From positions 1-64,000 of the forward strand of contig WION01000145.1 of the NCBI GenBank assembly GCA_015039365.1: DNA of 64,000 nucleotides. The letters run 5' to 3'. How positions within the stretch are numbered: position 1 is the stretch's first letter; every line of letters starts with the position of its first letter. Under the pieces are notes generated by a model. That model was not told where the DNA came from, searched no databases, and worked only from the letters and a program-made list of their open reading frames with translations. Positions 59,101 through 64,000 of the stretch are shown in pieces. This DNA comes from Amanita rubescens (lineage: Eukaryota; Basidiomycota; Agaricomycetes; Agaricales; Amanitaceae). The position numbers and the translations under genes are program-made.

Positions 59101-59873
59101 TGCGATTGTGGCCCTGCTAAGTTGTTGACTGTGAAAGCTGAGACTGCGAACAAGGGGCGCAAATTTTGGAGATGTGGTCAGGCAGAACATCCGTGCGTGT
59201 TTTTCGAATGGGACGACGAGCCACCACGAGCTGCCAATTCCCTTGGGGGTTCCCGCGCTACCGCAGGGGAATGCTATCAAGTAAGTGCAAAGCTAAGCGA
59301 GCATCCGCATTCCTGATGTCCATGCATAGTGTCATCAAACCGGACACTGGGCTAATGGTGAGTGCAAACACCCCGATCACGTACTTTGTCTGACATTGGG
59401 TTGCATTTATTCAGCTTGTCCCAATAATACGGGAGGTAACAGCAAACGAGCACGTACCTTCGGATCCGCGGTAAACACCAGCTCTCCTATCGGCCCGTGC
59501 TTTACATGCCATCAAGAAGGGCATTATAGCAAAGGTGAGCGGCGTGAAAGTCTAAATATCCCCCGCTTTAACAGCCCATAGATTGCCCTGGTGTGAAGAG
59601 TACATACAGGTCTTCATCTTCAGGATCAACATTTACACCGACGTGCTATAAATGTGGCTTGCAGGGTCATCTCAGCAATGGTGCGTGTTATGCGACCGAT
59701 TTTCTGAAAATTCATCGATTTTTTTTCATCAAGCATGCGCGGGAGATTCAAAACGTGGCTCATCAGGTGCGAGAGGCGCAAGACGAGGCAGAGGGTCGAC
59801 CAAAAGCACGGGTAAACGCGGAAGGTCATCCAAACCTAAGATAACATACGCCGATTTGTATGCATCAGATTGA
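56134..59873 (+). CDS. TOP3: DNA topoisomerase III (type IA) with GRF zinc fingers and zinc knuckles
   Basis: Decatenates recombination intermediates with a RecQ helicase. Exon 1 (56134-56214) encodes the Toprim start (VAEKPSIAKSIAQIL). Next come IKNYDFEYPQT, WTDCDREGEH (Toprim DxDxxxE), SAIIAQQIHNAAQ, QFPTLGFVVRRYNQV, then GFVSYPRTETDQ with the catalytic Tyr, and HPPIHPTAHAANL. A Gly-rich linker (58487-58590) precedes an AT-hook-like KRGRPPKNPK. Two GRF-type fingers follow (CFCGSPTGSG...KCETDQHCGFFHW and CDCGPAKLLTVKAET...CGQAEHPCVFFEW), then three CX2CX4HX4C zinc knuckles and a basic Ser/Gly/Lys tail. About sixteen introns with good sites; no frame damage. Close to 1000 residues, like metazoan TOP3A rather than short yeast Top3. 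Confidence 0.93.
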
Positions 59874-60300
59874 CTCCCCGACTAACCGTCACAAGCATAT
59901 TCATCAGCAACCACTCTAAGTACCAGTTACTAGTTACCCTGGACCGCGCACATCGGCACATGTGACGCCAAGGTACCTGGAGGCCATGAGTGTTGGTCTA
60001 TAAATACTGTCTACAGCGAAACGTCATGTTCATAATAAATGCAGTACACATTGTACACTTCTAGTCATGTGCGTTCGTGACACGCGTCAGGAAGCCATGG
60101 CATATGTACCATTTCGATCTTCGACCACTAATCAAGACCCTGATTCATCTTCACCTCATCGCAATGGACTTTGACAGGCGTGGAAGGCCACCTAATTCAT
60201 TCCTTACGTGATAGGCTATGAGCGGCATTCTTAAACAGCTATGTTATATGAATGCCAGCCGCTTTAGGGCTTCTTTCCGTCTCGCCTGCTCCGGTCAACC
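59874..60300. promoter_or_regulatory. Intergenic region upstream of the MFS permease
   Basis: These 427 bp between two plus-strand genes hold the TOP3 3' UTR and the permease promoter. A short CT-rich leader precedes the ATG at 60301. No defined site stands out. Confidence 0.35.
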
Positions 60301-62828
60301 ATGGCATCCGAAGAACTCAAGGACAAAGATATCCAAGTCGAACATGATACAGGCAGTCAGAAAGACGACCTAATGATTATCAAGATATCCGACGCCGAGT
60401 GCAAGCGGGTACTGCGCAAGATTGATATCCATCTTTTGCCTTTCGTCTCGGCGCTCTATCTGTTATCCTTTCTGTGAGTGTGCTTGTAGCTAGGTTTTCA
60501 CGCAGCTCTGTAATACTTCTCCGAACCAAAGTGATCGTAGTAATATTGGTGCGTCGTAATTTACACCACGGTCCACGAAGCTGGGAGCGCTTATTTAGTT
60601 TGTCTTAGGCAATGCCAGGATAGCTGGAATGGTTAAGGATGCACACCTGACGGGGCTCAGGTACAATATTGTACGTGTTTGATCCGTCCGTTGACGTCCT
60701 AGGATTTAATTTGACTGTTCACAGATAGCCGCCGTGTTCTTTGTGCGAACTCACGTATTTATCCTGGACCTTAATATTAACCACCGTCGTCTGGCAGATA
60801 CCCTACGCTCTAGCGGAAGTGCCGTCGTAAGAATACAGTTACGCGAGTTGATTTTGGGTTGCCCGCTGACTCGATTGCTCAGGAACATTTTGTTGAAACT
60901 TGTTCGACCTTCGCGATGGAGTATGTTCGATTCTTGTCATTGATCGCTGGCTTATGTATCTTCAGTACCGTCTATTATGGTCGCTTGGGGTAAGGTCACT
61001 CTGAAAACACATCCAATGCATTCATTCGATGATTGATTGACCATTCATCTAGGCATCGTCATGACGTTGATGTGCCTGTGTAATACATTCAGAGACCTAA
61101 TAGCGTATGTGATATTGTTCTGTCCTGCAGGTGGCAGTATGATGACGGAATCATCCAGCGCCCGTTTCTTTCTTGGCTTGACCGAGTCCGGCCTTTTCCC
61201 TGGAGTAAGGCTCTGTTTCGTACTTTTTCGGCTACTATTGATATGCGCAGGTTACATTCTATTTGTCACTCTGGTACAGGCGGCAAGATGTAGCACTGAG
61301 AATTGCTGTTTTCTTCTCGGCTGCAACAATTGCTGGTAAGGAGGTTATAAATTTGGTCGTTGTTTTGGATTGATTTGGCATTTCCAGGTGCTTTTGGTGG
61401 TATCCTAGCGTAAGTTGAAGAATATTATCCTTTGCATTTCTTCTTCATGTTTTGATAGCTATGGAATCGAGCATATGGAAGGCGTTGGCGGCCTTCACGG
61501 GTGGCAATGGATAGTAGGTTTATCTCGTCGAACAACTCTATTTCTGCCAACGCTATTTCTATGCAGTTCTGTCTGGAAGGCTTGCGTACGCTACATTTAA
61601 GCTGGTCATTCTGCACTCTTTCCCTAATGCATGGTTTCAGTGACAATTATCATAGCCTCTCTCGCCTACTTCTTCATGCACGATGTCAGTCAATATTCTT
61701 TACTCTCACTGGTTTCTCCTATATGACGCTAGTAGTATCCAGAAACGGCGACCTTCCTTACACCGCACGAAAAGCAAATCGTCGTTCAGATGCTCAGGGA
61801 GGACGCGCAGGGCCTTGCTACTCACTACGACACGAAATTTGTTTGGCAAGCGCTATCAGATTATAGAGCCTGGGCCCAAGCGTTGCTCTACATCTGCCTT
61901 CTAATACCTATCTATGCTATTGCGCTGTTCCTCCCCACCATCATCAATTCGCTAGGTGAGAGAGAGTGGTACTTTATGCAACGCGCGTGTTTCATATTCC
62001 ATACAGGTTACTCCGCAGCAAACGCCCAACTTCTGACGATCCCCCCTTTTGTCGCCGGATGCATGATAACCATCTCAGGTAGACCCACCATATTGGCAAA
62101 CGCACTCATCCTTACACCGATTTGATGTAGTTGGTTATTTCTCCGACAAATACAACATCCGAGGTCCATTCATCATAGGAGGATGCATCGTCTCACTGGT
62201 CGGATATATTGTACTTATCACAGAGACAAGGCCAGGCCCAGGATATGCTGGTAGCGTCATTGCTGCTATAGGCGTATTCCCTACAATCGCTATTAGCTTA
62301 GCTTGGGCGGGCTCCACTGCAGGCGGCGATGTTAGAAAAGGTGCGTCCTGATGTCTGTTCTTTACCGTTCGACTTAAACGACAATACAAGGTGTGACTTT
62401 TGCTATCGTCATCGGTTTGGGAAATCTCGGAGGGTAAGAAGTTCTTCCCTGTCCCGAGCAGATGTTATTGATTTTCTTTACAGTATATGCTCGTCCTTTA
62501 TATATCTGAAACCACGCCGCTTCTTCGTGGGTCATGGTGTTTGCATCGCCCTATTAACCTTGGCGTAAGCTTCATTTCTAGTTGACGCAGAAAAGAGTTA
62601 AATCTTCTTTTTTTTTTTCACAGTATATTCGTTACACTATTTATCATGTGGGATTTCCGTAGAGTGAACAAGGAAAGGGAAGCCTATTGTGCTGCCAAAG
62701 GGCTTGACGAAAGCCGAAGAGATGAATTTGCGCAGCTTGGCAGTGACAGTCCACTGTTCCGGTACGTTTTTCATACATTGCTTGAACCCTTCCTGTCTCT
62801 GAAGTCCCTCCCAAGATTCACACTGTAA
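60301..62828 (+). CDS. MFS permease, anion:cation symporter family (allantoate/nicotinate permease-like)
   Basis: Twelve-TM plasma-membrane symporter of the Dal5/Tna1-type family, probably importing an organic anion; substrate not predictable. After a hydrophilic N-terminus, the TM1 block RKIDIHLLPFVSALYLLSFLDRSNIGNA spans introns. Then come IPYALAEVPS, RPSRWVPSIMVAWG, ARFFLGLTESGLFPG, YLSLWYRRQDVALRIA, AGAFGGILAYGIEHMEG, WQWIFCLEGL, YPETATFLTPHEKQIVVQ and the second half with GYFSDKYNIRGPFIIGG and SLAWAGSTAGGDVRKGV. The C-terminus SPLFRFTL is restored by an intron at 62762-62815. About fifteen introns; no frame damage. The gene is 159 bp upstream of the Ohr gene on the same strand. Confidence 0.9.
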
Positions 62829-62987
62829 GGGAGTGCACTATGACTCAGGATGATATTAGCCACCGTATTTTACTACATCATGCCTTGTAACGAATACTTT
62901 ATTGAATATAAGAGACTGCGAACAGTGGACGTTGCAGGTTTTCCGAAACTACCGATCATCTGCGCCGAATCGGGAACTCCCATCATT

Positions 62988-63662
62988 ATGTTGAACGTCG
63001 CCACGCGCACTCTTTTCAGTTCAACTCGCTCCGCTGTCGCTGCAAGTCGCAGTTCTTTGAACTACGTATCTCGGTCAGTCGTCACCCTCAAGGAAGTCAA
63101 GGTACGGCATCTACTCATGTCCAACTGGGTTTCGAGGAATAAATGCGCTCTCTATTTTGTACCAGTACACGGCCACCGCTACTGCATCTGGACAAGGTCG
63201 AAGTGGTCAAGTCGAATCCAATGGGCTCAAGTTGAACCTTGCGACTCCCAAGGAAATGGGAGGACCAGGAAATGGAGAAAATCCTGAACAATTATTCGCT
63301 ATGGGCTATGCGGGTAAGATTCAAACTTTCAGCTCGCAATGCTCATATATGCTCCGTCCATTATCATAAGGTTGTCTCCTTGGCGCTATTCAGCTCGTAG
63401 CAAGACAGCAAGGAAAGAAAGAAATGGCAGATAGGGCTGTAGTCCATACTAACGTCTCTCTTGGTACACCTAACGAACTTCCCGGATTTGGCCTGGCCGT
63501 GGACATTAAGGTCGAGGGTGTCGACGACGAAGTGTTGAAAGCGGGACATGAGGTGTGTATCCCCACATAAACCAAAAATGTCCGGCTCATTGAACGACCC
63601 AGTTCTGCCCATACAGCCGTGCCTTGACTCGTGGAGTAGTTGTCAACGTCTCCAAAGCATGA
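62988..63662 (+). CDS. Ohr/OsmC-type organic hydroperoxide resistance protein, mitochondrial
   Basis: Thiol peroxidase reducing organic hydroperoxides, 167 residues. Exons are 62988-63101, 63166-63313, 63371-63552 and 63603-63662. The first 30 residues are rich in Ser, Arg and Ala without acidic residues (LFSSTRSAVAASRSSLNYVSR), a mitochondrial presequence. The mature part has YTATATASGQGRSG, NPEQLFAMGYAGCLLGAIQL (peroxidatic Cys), ELPGFGLAVDIKVEG and the C-terminal FCPYSRALTRGVVVNV (resolving Cys). Both Cys of the Ohr subgroup are present. Intact. Probably acts with lipoylated proteins, as in bacterial Ohr. Confidence 0.92.
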
Positions 63663-63874
63663 AATATGTACAGAAAAGCTCAATGTTTACAACATTATAT
63701 TTGAATCCATCAAGGCTGAGAAACTGTCATTCACAGTTATCCAACCGGGTTTATTAATCCTTGCCCAACCTGGCAGTGCGAATAACTGACATGCTAACTA
63801 TACAGTCAAAGAGAGATCTCCTTCGCTCCTGCTGCAGTTGATTCATTGAAGCTAGTCCCCCAATTTGCATTCGC
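63663..63874. other. Short convergent intergenic region
   Basis: The 212 bp between the Ohr stop and the stop of the next minus-strand gene contain both 3' UTRs. Nothing else is seen. Confidence 0.4.
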
Positions 63875-64000
63875 TTAAACAACGGATTCTGGTTCTGGTC
63901 CGAGATAGCCTGCGTAGAAAGCTAAGCCAAAAGCGATTATTAGCATTCATGTTACCGACAAAAGCACGGAAATGGGCAGAATGAGACGAACAGGAAGAAA
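63875..64000 (-). CDS. 3' end of an unidentified gene, cut by the window edge
   Basis: Reading downward from 64000, the minus strand gives FLPVRLILPISVLLS, then a likely 32-34-bp intron with GTAACA donor and TTAG acceptor, then FYAGYLGPEPESVV and TAA at 63875-63877. The hydrophobic run suggests a TM segment near the C-terminus. Too little is present to name the protein, and the intron is unusually short. Confidence 0.35.

Noticed and set aside
62762..62828. Extended C-terminus of the MFS permease read straight through
   Set aside because: A normal intron at 62762-62815 restores the family's usual SPLFR-x-TL ending; the read-through tail has no counterpart.
1..64000. Secondary-metabolite cluster, CRISPR array, operon or intact transposon
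   Set aside because: No synthase or terpene cyclase core, no regular spaced repeats, no transposase, reverse transcriptase or long terminal repeats were seen; neighbours are unrelated housekeeping genes.

Overview
This is nuclear DNA from a filamentous basidiomycete, most likely an Agaricomycete. The genes carry many short (about 45-65 bp) GT-AG introns. They include lineage-typical families: a FunK1-type kinase, F-box/LRR proteins, a conserved basidiomycete family I recognise as DUF6699, and Zn2Cys6 factors. Two nuclear tRNA genes flank housekeeping genes. There is no operon, CRISPR array, phage or intact transposon. Coordinates of multi-exon genes run from start codon to stop codon; exons I could place are given in the entries.

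Layout. 0.25-7.6 kb: intron-containing tRNA-Gly, a phosphoribosylformylglycinamidine synthase gene whose frame is broken many times, and a decayed F-box gene. 7.7-11.0 kb: a monocarboxylate-type MFS transporter diverging from a histidine-rich secreted/membrane protein. 11.3-16.2 kb: an SQS1-like R3H/G-patch splicing factor diverging from an F-box protein, followed by a degraded partial copy of that protein's tail. 17.5-22 kb: a Zn2Cys6 transcription factor and an aldo/keto reductase. 22-27.3 kb: a pterin-dehydratase-like/zinc-knuckle fusion, mevalonate diphosphate decarboxylase and the CCR4 deadenylase. 28.9-36 kb: a secreted subtilase and a PB1-FunK1 kinase. 36-42.9 kb: muskelin, prefoldin subunit 4 and sphingosine-1-phosphate lyase. 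44-53 kb: an arrestin-type ubiquitin-ligase adaptor, cytochrome c peroxidase, a DUF6699-like protein, a LYAR-type nucleolar zinc-finger protein and ATG3. 53.4-64 kb: tRNA-Val, UTP25, topoisomerase III, an anion:cation-symporter MFS permease, a mitochondrial Ohr/OsmC peroxidase and the 3' end of one more gene.

The genes are mostly unrelated housekeeping functions (purine and sterol synthesis, mRNA decay, splicing, ribosome biogenesis, autophagy, peroxide defence) and do not form a metabolic cluster. Neighbours are organised as divergent pairs with very short shared promoters (68-437 bp) and convergent pairs with nearly abutting stop codons (8-47 bp). The main oddities are: many small indels in the first 7 kb; a perfect 56-bp tandem duplication that breaks muskelin; a 15-bp gap between two same-strand genes; a dehydratase-zinc knuckle fusion; three topoisomerase zinc knuckles each split by an intron at the same codon and phase; two GC-AG introns in catalytic cores; and an 8-nt micro-exon. 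I could not confirm a new defence or biosynthetic system.
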